Assembly: GCA_030704615.1 (NCBI GenBank)
Contig: CM060732.1
Coordinates: 67,127,053 to 67,191,052 of the forward strand
Reading direction: 5' to 3'
Source of the DNA: Takakia lepidozioides
Lineage: Eukaryota > Streptophyta > Takakiopsida > Takakiales > Takakiaceae
Length of the DNA stretch: 64,000 nucleotides
Part shown: one piece after another, positions 11,441-24,199 of the stretch
How the letters are laid out: the number at the start of each line of letters is the position of its first letter
Position numbering within the stretch: position 1 is the stretch's first letter
The notes under the pieces: generated by a model
The model's input: the letters and a program-made list of their open reading frames with translations, nothing else
What the model was told of the DNA's origin: nothing
Databases searched by the model: none
Position numbers and translations under genes: made by a program

Positions 11441-14400
11441 ATGTCCTCGGGCAGCGGGTTAACGTTCAAGCTGCATCCGCTGGTGATAGTTAACATCTCG
11501 GATCACTACACGCGCATTAAGGCCCAGAGTGGCATAGGTGGGCGGCCACCCCGGGTGTATGGCTGTGTGCTGGGCGTGCAGACCGGGCGCACTGTAGAGA
11601 TTTTCAACAGCTTTGAGCTCAAATATGATGCGGCTGCAGACGTCCTCGATCGTCTCTTCTTGGAAACCAAGCAAGAACAATGTACATTCTCTCCCCGTCG
11701 GCCTTTCCCATTTCTATCGATTTGACCAATGCCTCCGTTACGTGTTTTCCGATTCCGTGCTGGCCTGGGGGTCTGGTCGAGGTTAACTGTGCTTCCTGGA
11801 CGCCCCCAGCACGGAAAAATTATACTTGCTATGGATGATATTGACTAAGGCGCTGAAAGTGTGCCCTGCCATCTCTATCATTTATTAACTCCTACAGATG
11901 GACCACGAAGGGTGTTTCCCGGATTTCCTTGACCCCAATCAAATATATGGCTGATCAGCTCGAATGGGGCTCTCAGTTCTCGTCACAATTCGTATCTCGA
12001 TTAGGGTTGCGTTGTACATTAGGTTAGTGGAGACCCATTTGGGATTGCAGATCAACTTGAGTCAAGACTAGATCATGCAAATCCGTTGATTAGGCCCATA
12101 TTTGAGCATGTCGGTGAAGGTTATAACTTTTTTTCTGCGTGTGTTTGGGGACATCAGACAAGAAGGTGTTTCCAAAGTACGATGTACTGGGATGGTACTC
12201 CACTGGCAGCGACCTCCAGGAGTCGGACATGCAAATCCACAAAGCTGTGAGCGCCTGTCCTTGTGTTTCCACTTTATCACATGTATGCCAAGCAGCATCT
12301 ACATGAGTATGCTGGAGTCCGCCGCACTTCAAAGTGCTGTTTCATGTGATGAATTTCCCAGAAAGACAAAAGTAAGTAATTTAGTGGACAATCCAATGAC
12401 AGTGCGTGGGATGACGGTCGCAGCTCATGGACATCAATGAGAGCCCGGTATATGTGATGCTCAACCCAACCATCAATCATGCCCAGAAGGATCTGCCCAT
12501 CAGCATCTTTGAGAGCGGTGAGTAATTTGGAATTTCCAAGAGAATGTACTCATAAGAAGTTGTTTGCCATAGCCTTGTGGCCATAGACCTCACCCCCAGT
12601 TTGGGCGGAATTTCCAAGAGTGAGAGATGCAGAGAGACACAAAGAGCTTTGTAGCTTCTTGAGTTGATCTCCCTCAAGGCACTGTTCGTCTCCTCTTGGT
12701 CCTTTTTGCATGTGTCTATATCTGGACATTATTCCCCCACAATGACATTGGCATCTCAATGCACTTGCAACTGGGTTGTTATCGATTTGGCATGAGCTCT
12801 TGTGCAGTCTGGGGCTGAGTTTCCTGCTACGGTGAGTGGAATCCCATGGTTGGGTCTGAGGTGAGTGCCATGTGGCTTTGCTGTAGCTTATGGAGCAGGG
12901 CATCTATATGTGGCTACCAGATGGAGGAATAGCTTGCCAACCAGCAGAAACTATCAAGATTCATACATGTCTCTGAAGCCAGTCATCAGTCAGAAGATAA
13001 CCATGGTTCGCTGATGTTACCTGGTGGCTTGCAGAGCTCCATGTGATTGATGGAGTGCCATCTCTCATATTCGTCAAGTCAAGCTATACCATTGAGGTGC
13101 ACTATTTCACATTTTGAACAACTCATTTCTCTGATGTCCTTTCTTCTGTACTTGCATGTCTGAAAATGCTGTTTGGATTACCTCTAGATTTGGATTTGCT
13201 CATGTTTGGTGATGTGTCTCCATGGTTTTAGACAGTGGAGGCAGAGCGGATATCAGTGGATCACGTGGCACATATCAAACCCTCTGATGGGAGCTTGGCT
13301 GCTACACAATGTAATGGGACTATGCCTCTCTCAACTAATCATTTACATGAACTAACCTACTTGCTTTTGGCATGCTAGACAAACACCTTCGCAGGGCATT
13401 TAACATTCAGGTCACTAGCTGTGTATTTTATCAGTCACCAAATCACGAATGGCTTAGACCCAGCTGGTCCAAGTTGATGTCAAGTCCACCATTTTTGCTG
13501 TAAAAAGCAGAGCTCTCATGTGTTGTCATGCTGTGCCAGAGTTATTTTGATTGTGACCATCATGTCCTGTATTAATGGGATAGTTGTGCGTGTGGGCCCG
13601 TATGGAGAAAGTGCAGTGGCGGCTCATTTGACAGGCATGCACAGTGCCATAAAGATGCTGAACAGCCGCATCCGAGTTCTCCACCACCATCTTGTCTCCA
13701 TCCAAAAAGGTATGTATATATGCAGTGTTTATTTCTTTCTGGATAGCAAGAGTTGACATTTTATTGGGTGTTATAGCTCCAGCAGACTGTGCAGTGGCTA
13801 GTGACTGGCACAACAAGGTAGTCCTGGGTTCGAATGTTGCAGGTCTTAAATTTTGAATAGTAAACGAGCTGCAAGGGGGCCACCTGGTAATCTGGCCATG
13901 TACTAACTGGGCACATGGAGAGTCGCCGTTTATACCTCCGACCTCCATGATGACCCCCTGAGGGAAGTCATGATTTTCCTTATCAAATGGTACAAAATGT
14001 TGCTGAATACCTGGGTGCTGATTACTTGATCATGCATGCAGCTACCATGGGTGAAACCTATTGACATTGGAGCTCATTCACACTGTGGATAAATATGCAC
14101 TACAGGAGAAGCGCCGTATGAGCATTCACTGCTGCGCCAGATTTCAAGCTTGGTTCGCAGACTACCAGCCATTGACTCACCAAAGTTCCAGGATGATTTT
14201 CTTATGGTATGTCTTGAGCTTGGTTACTTGGGAGACACTTTTGAAATTCATTTTCTGTAATTAATTTTAGAAAGTAAAATCTTGTTCCGAGATACTGTTC
14301 TTTGGTTCTGTTACAAGAATTCGCCTCTTCCCCCTGTCCTGCATTCATGTTTGTGGTCACATGTAGTTCGTTAAAACACAGACAGAGGTGAAACCTGCCC

Positions 14401-15339
14401 CCTCACACATCTCCACCTCACCTGCAATTCCAGAACCCAGGCCAGGATGATTATTATCATGTGAACAATGTCCTGAGTGGTATGTCCATGTACACAGGGA
14501 CATCTCTTCTTGGCAAGAACAAAGTATAATGAGCACAACTGTCTGTCATTCGGGTGTGACTTTGCAAAATGAGTAGCTGCTTTGATAAGGCGTTTTTCAA
14601 GAACATGTGGAAGTGCTCGAATTATTTTGCTATTAGTGATGGTATCAACGAAAATTCAATGGATCCATAAATCTTACATGACGTGGTGATGTCCAGCACA
14701 CCCAAATGATGACATTTCTCCTTCCCTATTCGATAGAACTCTGATTTTGTATCTATGGTGGATTCTCACTCGATTAATTTGGCTTTGGGGACAGGAATAC
14801 AATGATACTTTGCTCATGACGTACTTGGCCACTATCACCAAGTGTTCCAGGTACTTTTATCTCCTGGCACATTTATTTCCTTAACAAGACTTTGATGACT
14901 ATGAGATTACTACCATCCCACCTGAAAGAACAGCATGGTTCTGAACAATTTTAGCATGAGGACAGGGAGAAACAGGTGAGAAACGTCTTTGGGAGAATGT
15001 TGGGGATTGGCGAGAACTGCTTGTATCATTAGGGCATGCTCTCTTGATTCTTGTGGCCGTAGACCCCATACCTGTTTGTACTGAAAAATGCGAGGAAGGA
15101 AGACTGAAATAGGTTTAGTATGTCCATGGTCATAGGGCTATGCGAGAGGTAGAGGAGGGTGAGGGACAGGTATCTGCAAAAAGTTGGTGCTCTAGCGTTG
15201 TAACTTCAGTAAGCTTTGAAAGTGTGCTGATGTAGCCTGGGTTGAGGGGTTATGCAGTTCAATCAACGAGTTGGTGGACAAATTCAACACGGCCTATGAC
15301 AAGCAAAATCGGCGTGGAGGCCGCACTACCTTCATCTAG
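11441..15339 (+). CDS. CSN6: COP9 signalosome subunit 6, nine exons
   Basis: Exons are 11441-11681, 12158-12246, 12424-12517, 13035-13096, 13232-13310, 13617-13709, 14106-14206, 14795-14850 and 15258-15339. All junctions are GT/AG, all phases agree, and the total is 298 aa, close to other plant CSN6 proteins. An MPN domain covers about residues 8-140 (LTFKLHPLVIVNISDHYTR, then RPPRVYGCVLGVQ). The C-terminal helical region with HLTGMHSAIKMLNSRIRVL and RQISSLVRRLPAI follows, ending in NRRGGRTTFI. CSN6 is the non-catalytic MPN partner of CSN5 in the complex that removes NEDD8 from cullin-RING ligases, acting mainly in the nucleus. It is expected to lack the JAMM zinc motif. The gene looks fully intact. 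Confidence 0.96.
13785..13993 (+). mobile_element. SINE-like insertion in CSN6 intron 6
   Basis: A pol III A-box-like AGTGGCTAGTGACTGG (about 13793) is followed about 35 bases later by a B-box-like GGGTTCGAATGTTGC (13826). The tail then contains TGAGGGAAGTCATGATTTTCC. The spacing fits a tRNA-derived SINE. It lies wholly inside the intron, so the coding sequence is untouched. It is not the same family as 57495-57655. Confidence 0.6.
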
Positions 15340-16870
15340 ATAGCATGGTAGTTACATTTCCTCCCTCTAAGTTTGTATAGTCCTAAAGGGGTACACTACA
15401 GAGAAGAAGATGGTCTTCGGTTTTGTCACAATTGGTGTTATTTAGTACATTGATGAAGGAAGGAGTAGACATGCATTGTGGGGTGGGTTGCCAGAATAAC
15501 TTTTTTCCTGGCTCTGATGGGGACTGCAACTGTATGGTTTTCTGTTCGGAGGATGATGTACCCATTGGACTGCTGTCTGTGGCAATTACATGCCCTTGGA
15601 GGTTTGGATTCCCTGCTTGAAAACTTCCAGTAGTTGTATCAATGTCACTTGAAACCCGATAAGACTGTCTAGCTTGGAAGGGCCTTGACTGAGTTGTATA
15701 AATGATAATGAGAGAGTAGTATCTCATGATTGTTATTGGTTTTGGGAGGTTTCTGTCAATATAATACTTACTAGATCATGAATGTATTTCCCTTGAAATT
15801 CTAGTTTGAGTGAAATTGTAGGCTTTGTTATTACCGTTTCCGCCATCCATCTTCTGCACTATTTAAGGCCAAAGCTGGTTATATGTGAGAGAACTGCTGC
15901 TTGGCCGCAATGCTCTTCATTGATGCCCACATATTGGTCCAAAATGCGGGGTGTGGCAAATGCATGTCTGCGCCGGATTGGCTGCTTTTCAACACCCAAG
16001 TTAGCTATACCCAACACATCTACCTGCACAAAATTTTCTTGTCAATAGGATCCCTTGGAAAAGCTTACAATGATTTGCTAGTGCCACAAAACTTTTTCCG
16101 AATTCTTCAACAGTGGAAGAAGTCTTACACCCCACAATTTTCTTTCCAAAATTTCTTTTCCTTTATTACAGTTTGTGGCACCCAAAATTAACATTTTTTT
16201 TCTATAACAATTTAGAAAGGGGAGGTAGCCCTTTAGAACTTTATTAAAATTATTGAGGGAAAAAAGTAAAACCCTGAGGCCCCAACATTGCATTGTCATG
16301 TGCCAAGGGAAAGACGAGTGAATGAATGAATGGATTTTATGGGATGAACGGTTTCCAATGGAAAAGGCCACATGATGACAGGGTTCTCTATTGACAATGT
16401 TGATGGAAAAAATGAAGGCCTATGAATGCCCGTATCACTATTTTTCTTATGCACATGGCAAATAATTAGATCTTTAAGAACTCACACACAGGTGCATTGA
16501 GACGATCGGGATCAAAGCCCTTTCAATTCTGTGAGGTCTATAGACACGTCATTTGAGTGACCTCTGGCATTTTGCCATCTGGAACACTGAACTATAATTA
16601 GAAACAAAAACAACAAAACTAGGATCAATCAGAAACGTGACGGACTTGTGTAATCGGCCATGCCTGCACGCTTGTATGCTCACTATAGCTAGATCCAATA
16701 AAAAAAACCTGTAGCACACAGTAGTAGTGGTAGTCACCTCCTAAGCGTGAAGATCACACCGGCGCGCAAGCCAAGAGAAGCCAAGAGCTCCTCCAGTAGT
16801 GGCTATGGCCCCGATCAGGATAAGTAGAGAACAGCGAGGGCGAGAAAGAGACGAAGGCTGATGAGCCCTC
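15340..16870. other. Intergenic downstream of CSN6
   Basis: Includes the CSN6 3' UTR at its start. Open frames at 15383-15727 and 15901-16191 show no recognisable domain. No repeat family was identified. Confidence 0.4.
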
Positions 16871-16875
16871 TGATG

Positions 16876-17250
16876 AAGGTGAATATAATCCTACAAAGAG
16901 ACAGATTGGACGCAGTTTGATTTCGAGGAACAGTGGTCACATATCATGATCAAGTGGGGCCAATCGAGTCCTCTTTTGTGACTACTCCTGTTTATGTTTA
17001 TGATGATGCTTCTATTGCTGAAGTTTATGATGTTTGGTGAGGGTGAGAAAGATTCCTACAGCTAGAAAGATTGGACGCAATTTTTCGATTTGGATAAAAT
17101 TGCACATGATGATGAAAGTGAAATGGGGTCAATCGAGTCTCACTTTTTTTACTACTCTTGTTTCTGATGATCTTCCTGTTTTTTTTATCAGTATGAATCG
17201 AGTACTTACTTACACATCATGGATGAAGGTGAAATAGGGCCAATCGATTT
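16876..17250. repeat. Tandem duplication, about 160-bp unit
   Basis: Copies at about 16876-17000 and 17037-17175 share AGATTGGACGCA, TCGATTT-type words, GGGGCCAATCGAGTC or GGGGTCAATCGAGTC and ACTACTC. A third partial copy (GATGAAGGTGAAATAGGGCC) starts near 17221. Confidence 0.7.
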
Positions 17251-17259
17251 GCAACTGCA

Positions 17260-18005
17260 ACAACCTGGTGCAAACCCACCGCCATATAATAATAACAAAG
17301 GAACAAATATTATTGTTGATCAGTATCCATTGTTTTATTGCATCTTACTATCTAATTCTAGCATAAAGGTGGAAAAATAACCACCCTGGAAGCCGTGAGG
17401 GCTGACATTTGTATTCTGATTAAACATCATTACATCAGTTCTATTTTTAAGAACAAAAAAAAAATCTAGATCGAAATGTCATGAGATACTAATTCTGAAC
17501 TAATTTATTCTCAGCATGTTTATATAATTCATGATCCCGAAAATCTCACTGCAGTTTACTACGAGTGGGCCTTATCTTCAAATATAGAAATCCTTGGTAC
17601 CGACAACACACCAGAGTGATTCTCTACACACTGCGAACTTCCAAAGATTTGTGTCTGTATCAGTGGTGTCTCCCTGGCTGCTGTGTGGAGCTGTTCAGGG
17701 TGTGAGAGAAAATTCAGATTTACAAAGAGGAAAGGAGACGTGACCCACGTGGTGCACTTCTTGGAGTTGATATCGTCGATCGGAAAACTTTTGGTGCTTT
17801 GAAATTGACTCATAATGATGTTGACCAGCTGCTTTATACACCATAGTTGATGACTTCGCCTGGTTTTGAATAGTCATGATGAGCTTCACGAGTACTATTT
17901 CTGGTGGACGGTGGGAGTGGAAAATTTCGCGTTGGCAGACAATGCGTAGATACCGATCCTCCTATTGAGTACTAGTGATCTTCAAGCATTTGAGCGATTG
18001 GATGT
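17260..18005. other. Intergenic; no first exon of the following P450 found
   Basis: The N-terminal exon expected for a CYP72-clan P450 (membrane anchor, PPGP hinge) was looked for here and not found. No other gene is visible. Confidence 0.45.
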
Positions 18006-18009
18006 GCAG

Positions 18010-20399
18010 CAGGCAAGAGATTTCTCTTGTGGTGGGGCACTGACCCAAGCATGACGGTGACGGAACCAGAGCTAGTTAGAGAGATACTCTTGAACAAGTT
18101 TGAGGATTACCAGAGGACAAAGATGGAGCTTGCAGGAATTATTAAGTTGATTGGTAGAGGGCTGGTTGGAGTCAACGATGATGAGTGGGCTGTCCATCGT
18201 CACATTGTGACTCCCGCGTTCCATCGTAATGCGCTCAAGGTTAGGCTTTGCAAATCTCTGACTCTCTCTGCCTCTGGTCTATATGTCGAACGATTCAGGG
18301 CTGCAGGCATTCCGTGTCTGCAAATTTGCTGGTTCCAGAAAATTTGCCAAAATGATTTTCTCCAGCACCAGTCGTTCTCCTTCATAGAGAAGCTTTTCGT
18401 TAACCTCCTGATTTAACAACCAAATCTGCACTGTAAGTACAGAAAAAGAAACAGAATTTAAATTAGATCTAAACATTGGACCTGATTACAACTGCAGGGA
18501 ATGTTGGGAGCCATGGTTAAGAGCGCTGCGCCGATGCTGGAGAGGTGGGAGGAACTTATCTCGAAGAACGGCGGGGGTTCTGTCGAAATAGAAGTCTGCA
18601 GGGATTTTGTTCTCGTAACATCTGAGGTCATTGCGCGCACAGCCTTCGGTAGCAGCTACGAGAGGGGGAAGAGGGTTTTTGAAAATTTTAACATACTCCG
18701 GGGAGAACTGATGGAAGAATTCGCCAATCCCTGGCTCAGGGTACCTGGCTACAGGTCTGAGTTCTCTCTCATTCACTCTCTCACTCTCTCTTTCTCTCAA
18801 CGGACCTAACCTTTCCTCAAGCAGTTGCTTTAGTCCTCCTTTCTACGATGGAGCCAAATCGTTTTAAATATGTCCAGCACTTGCAAGTATTGTTATGTCA
18901 ACTTATGATTTCTTGAAAAAATATCGGATTGTGTGCATCCACTGGTAGTATATGGAACTGCTGAGGGAACCTTGGTGCATGTGAGGCCGGCAGCATGTAC
19001 TAGGGATCCCACAGGCTTATGGGGAGGGCTTAGCTTTGCCGGTATACTTAACAATGATATCAAGGTCTGTACACAATTTCTTCATGAATGCCTAATTTGT
19101 CCCGAGTCTAAATCCATGCAAGCTGACGGGTGCCGTTTACATCGCGTTCCTAGGCTCTTCAATGCATCGATACTGAGTTTCGATTTGGATTGACCTCAAA
19201 ATCTTAATCCAGCTGAGATTGCGTGTTGTACAATTATTTTCTGCCCACAGCTCTAGGAATAAGGAGTTGGCTAAACTCAGACGGGAGCTAATAACGATGG
19301 CTTTGGGTATACTTGCTGCAAGACTTATTTTGTAATGGGCATCGTCATGCCTAGAGGTTGTCTAACAGAAGCTGGTGTGTGCCTGACATTGTCTTACCTG
19401 ACCATCTGTGCATCTGTAAGCTCCAATTTTGATTGACCACAACTCCAGCTTTAAAGACTTCCCGAGTTGTACTTGCAGCCTTCTGCCCACAGCACGATAT
19501 AGGGGGATGGCTCACCTCAGTAGTGGAATCGAGACCACCCTGCGAGAGATAATCCATACAAGGCAGGACATGGTGAGCAGAGGAAAAATCGATTATGGAA
19601 ACGACCTACTGGGGCTCATGCTCTCAGAGTTGAGCCCTGCTGAAGCAAGAAGACCAAAGTCCAGTTTGGCATGCAAGCATTGGTCGACAACTGCAGGACG
19701 TTCTACTTCGCTGGGCATGAGACCACCGCAACACTGTTGACGTGGACAATGATGTTGTTGGCAGAACATCAAGAGTGGCAAGAGCGTGCACGTGCTGAAG
19801 TGTTGAATGTCTGCCACGATGGGGCTCCTTTGGATGCAACCATGCTCAGCAAGCTGAAAATTGTATGCATCTCCTCTCTCGTTGAACATGTAAGTGTTGA
19901 AAAAGAAAAGCGGTATGGCACTGCAGGAGGGATGTTCAACTGGTACCGGGACTTTTGTGTAAAAGTCTATAATGGGCTGCTGAGTTGCTTGTTTATTTTC
20001 GTCTGAAAAGTCGTTTGGGTCTTGCAGGTGGGCATGATACTGAACGAGACATTGCGACTATTCCCGCCCCTCTCCTTCACGAGTAGGGAGGCAAAGAAGG
20101 ACACCAAGCTCGGGGATCTCTTTATACCCAAGGGCGTGTGCTTGACAATCCTCGTGCTGCCGCTCCACCGTGACCCTCAAATCTGGGGCGATGATGTCAT
20201 GGAGTTTAATCCTGAGAGATTTGCAGATGGCATTGCCAAAGCATGCACACACCCTCAAGGATACTTACCTTTCGATCTTTTGGCCCACGAGTTTGTATCG
20301 GACAAGCGTTTGCTCTGATGGACTACAGGCATTGCCCAGAAATCCGCATTGATGCCCAAACCCATGCATGGCTTACAGCTCATCCTGGAGAAAGTATGA
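18010..20399 (+). pseudogene. CYP72-clan cytochrome P450 pseudogene
   Basis: Recognisable exons are 18010-18239 (RFLLWWGTDPSMTVTEPELV), 18498-18754, 19479-19862 and 20028-20399, with GT/AG borders. They preserve AGHETT (I-helix), ETLRLFPP (ExxR), NPERF and the heme loop FGPRVCIG. The gene is broken in four ways. No N-terminal exon is visible. One base appears to be missing near 19650, just before QFGMQALVDNC. An extra GA (or equivalent) at about 20272 shifts the frame before the heme loop. A segment is missing between the DYRH region and the C-terminal HGLQLILEKV, which still ends in TGA at 20397. CYP72-clan enzymes hydroxylate hormones, lipids or terpenoids; the substrate here is unknown. 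Confidence 0.85.
19187..19540. repeat. Duplicated intron/exon border in the P450 pseudogene
   Basis: About 19187-19310 and 19420-19540 are diverged copies of one segment: a TTGATTGACC-type word, then GTTGTAC, then TTCTGCCCACAGC. The right copy contains the start of the exon used in the model (C plus LLPTARYRG). The left copy still reads FLPTA before a stop. This is an internal tandem duplication of about 230 bp period. Confidence 0.65.
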
Positions 20400-23300
20400 A
20401 GCTCTCGACCCTTGACACCATTTCACCAACCCAGGAATGCCGGTCTTGCACATATTTACCAACCTAAACCAAAAGCTTTCACCAAAACTTTTTTTTGTTT
20501 TGTTTTTTCTTGAAGAAAAGTGAAACCGCATAGGCGGCATAGCTTTATAAAAGACCCAAGTGGGGTGATTGTACAAATGGGTAAAACTGTCGCCAAGACG
20601 AAAAACAAAAGCTCGTAGAGCTAGATATATTGACAGAAAGAAAGAAATCAAACTATTCTAGTATCACCTACTGCCTGAAGAAGGTCAGACAACAGGAAAG
20701 AGGATGGATCAGAGAATCTGGGACTACATCCTTCTAAAGCTTGCATGTTTTGTTTTATAGAATGTGATCTACACGCATGAGCCCAACAAAAAATGGGAAA
20801 CAAGTGGATAGTCTCCTTTCGTGAATAGCGAGATCAATCATCCAAAATGACATTACAAACTCATTATGTCACCTTGTCAATTTTCATCCTCTTCCATCCT
20901 GCACAGGCCGGCGCCGTTGCAGGTATGATGTATCGGCCTACGACGCCACAGGCAACAACACCTTTCCACACCTTCCAATCTGCAAGCCACTGTCCTGACA
21001 AACGGTGTTTATGGCGATTTAGCACTGATACCACGAGTTATTTCAAAACCAGACAGTCGATCAACCTGATCATGTGCATGCCTCCAACGATACCAACACT
21101 TCCAAGCTCCAAAGGACGCAAGGTGCTCATGGGGTTTGTTCCAGACCATTGTCAATCTACCAGATGCTATCTGGTCTGTTAGATCCCGATATGCCAATTG
21201 ATAACCATTCCTATTTAATACATTGTGAACTCATTGATCTTACCATCTTGTGATATCTATTGACGGTCTCATACAGGAAGCCACAAGACAGAGCTGGAGG
21301 GGAGCTGGATAGTCTACCATGTGTAGATTTGATGTAAGAGACATGTATATGTCTATTCATGCGTTTATAAATATGTCTTTTCTTCTGAAGAGATCAGGCT
21401 CAGGTTTTGCCTTGAATTAGTTAATTTGGACTCTCGAGTCGTGCTCAAGGTCAGATCATTCAGTTTGATAGCTAGTGCACTCAAACGATGTTTTAGTCCT
21501 CAGTGCATGCCCTATTTTATTATGAGGAGCTCAAGTCTCGTCTATTTGGTTGTTCTTGAAAAACTTTTTCGCCCTCTCAAGTCTATTCAGGCGAGGGGTT
21601 TTCTGGTCAAACTAGAGCTCTGTGTAAGGGACAATTGGAACTAGGACTCGCAGTTCCTGAGAAACTGATTTTCTTTTTGACACCCAAGTTGCTTTCTGAA
21701 GAGTCTCTACATCTTCAAAAGGATTAAGGATTACATAGATGAAGCCAGGAAGAGTCACATGCTGGAAAGGCAACGACCAAGGGGGGTGGTTCCGCAGCCC
21801 AATCTCACACAATATGCTAGGCATGGTGCTGTAGTTGTGTACAACATTCAAATAAAGAGAGGTATGGCCAAGAAGTGGTGGGAAGCTGCCCAGGGGATGT
21901 GCATCCTGAATGTGTGGTGGTTGCAGTGAAAGATGTTGACAACATCGGTTCTATCATGAGAGATGACTTCATGGAATGCGTTGAAGGTGCTCCTTACACA
22001 GATGCCGTCGCCTTGCAGACACAGTCCCCAAAGTTGAACCCATTTCAATGGGATCACAAGCAACGCGTTCGCAGTACGTAAGTACCTGTATCGCTACACT
22101 GCATCTGCAGAGATACACACTAGTGTATATAACTGCCGTCGTACCGGCTCTTTCCTTTCTCGCCTTCCTCCTAGTTTTTCTCTGGGTATTGGTTAGTACG
22201 AAGCCGATGTGCAGAGAAGCTCAGATCCACACCCACTTATGAATCACAAGTGACATTGAAACGGCCCACACACTCAATTCAAACTTTTCTTGCAAGGTTT
22301 GATCGAGCTTAGAAACGAACAATATATCCACATCTTGATCTGATCTGTTCTGTAAGACTATAATCTGCCCGCTACTGCTTCGTGCTGGGAAGAAGAATGG
22401 CAGTAGAAAATTGAATCCGAGACTAAGAGACACAACGGTACACGGACTTGCAGGAGAGAAATAGAGGGACAGAGATTTTAAAGAGGTGAATAGTACAGGA
22501 ATGACAACTGGAAAAGAAAAGGGCGGTAGGGGGCGACAGGAGCGGTGACCAGTGAGTAGTAAGCACTCCAAGATGAAGCACTGGAACCCAGTCATTCACT
22601 CTCTCCGCAGCTGTGTGTTTGTAAGACCTTCGTTGCTTCCATGGTTTATGGACGCCATTATTTGTTGCTTGTTCTCTGCTGAAGTGGTGGACCTCATCGG
22701 TTTCTTCCCTATGATGAAGGTGGAAGTTGTTGTGTGATACTGTAGTGTGAAATCTCATAAAGGGGAGAGTGATACCCATTTGGGATCTGCAGTCTTGTTA
22801 CTGTTCAAGAGAAAACTGGAGAAGTTGGGCCATGCTTTTCCCCTATTAATCCAGGCAAGGGAGAGGTGATCTATGCAGCAGAATACATTCACTTCTATGG
22901 AACAGGAATGTAATAGACGATCATCTCCTCTTGTAACACGATCCAAGTTGAGGGTGAGGGCACTTATACCCAATAGTAAAGAGAATACAACTTGGGTCCA
23001 AACTACAAACACAATTTGAAATTACATGTTTAGCCACACAGTTTTTCAGTTAAAGAAGGCACTCATATCCAAAACTCTTTTGAGATGTTTCCTAAGAACT
23101 ATGGTGCATTACAAACGAAAAACAGCCAGAGTCAGACAAATGTCCAATGCAAAATCAATGTCCTTGTACTGAGACTGGGAAGCCTCCTTGACACAAAAGA
23201 TAAGATAGCACACGGAAGTGTGCTGTCCACTAAGCCTTGCCCTACTGGTTTGCCACCAATCTCTTCATTTTTCTATTCACCTCAGGACATCCATAAATAA

Positions 23301-24199
23301 TTCTGTTCTTTCTTGCAAATGAAGAATGTTGCTAATTTCCAATTTTGAAGAATTCAATTTTTTCAATGGAAACCCGTGTCTTTGAAGCCTACTTTAGACC
23401 TATGCTATCATACAATCGCATTTTGCCTTACAAGGAAAGGCAAAGAACTTTGATCTGCACCACAATACGGTTGAAGCGTCAGCTCTCCTTTTTCCTGCTC
23501 GCTACCTACGTGGACTCATTCCTTTCTCTGTCCCCTCCTTCATTCCCTCACAAGAAACTCTGTTTGAGCCACACCTTGGAAGCTTCTAGCCACAGAGATT
23601 CCTTCCCACCCTCTTCCACTTCTCCATCCCCATCTCCCTAAAAAGGGGGTTCACACATACACACACTTGAGTTTGCTTACCCTCTTGCCCACTCTTGAAT
23701 TCCACCAATCTCTTCAGCCAGAAAATGTTAAACTGATGCACACCTGGCAGACCCCTTCTGCAAGGGCCTCCTGTATCCAAGGCTTTGCCTGTTGACCAAC
23801 TTTGTGCAGTCTGACTGCAGCTCAGCATCTGGACAATCATGAACCAGGAGAATGTCCAGTTAGATGAGCTTTGAAAAAATCTGAGTAAAAAACTAAAATA
23901 TGTCAGATTAGTATCCGAAAAAGGGCATTTGCGAAGTTCAAATATACAAATGTCAAACCAGTGGGGCTGGGACATGCACGGATCCACAACTCATCAGTGG
24001 AGAATAGAAAGGAAAAAACCATGTTCAGCAACTTGGAGGCATCTTGGCTACTGCCTCCTGTTAAAAGGGTGGGCTAACTTGCACACCAACTTCCACTACG
24101 ACCTGGTGAGCTTTTCCTTAAGATCACCAGGATAACCCAAAATAGGGAACATCCTGAAACTTTCTTTCGATGATAATGGCGGAGAGGGGAAAACTGACC
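20400..24199. other. Long intergenic region without recognised genes
   Basis: Several open frames occur, such as 20847-21182 and 21875-22081. The latter reads DVDNIGSIMRDDFMECVEG and could be a decayed gene piece, but I cannot place it in any family. No transposon domain or clear repeat was recognised. Confidence 0.4.

Noticed and set aside
17260-18005. Missing first exon of the CYP72-clan gene
   Set aside because: Looked for the anchor and PPGP hinge in all frames without success.
21875-22081. Protein-like frame DVDNIGSIMRDDFMECVEG as a gene
   Set aside because: No recognisable family, no neighbouring exons; left as intergenic.
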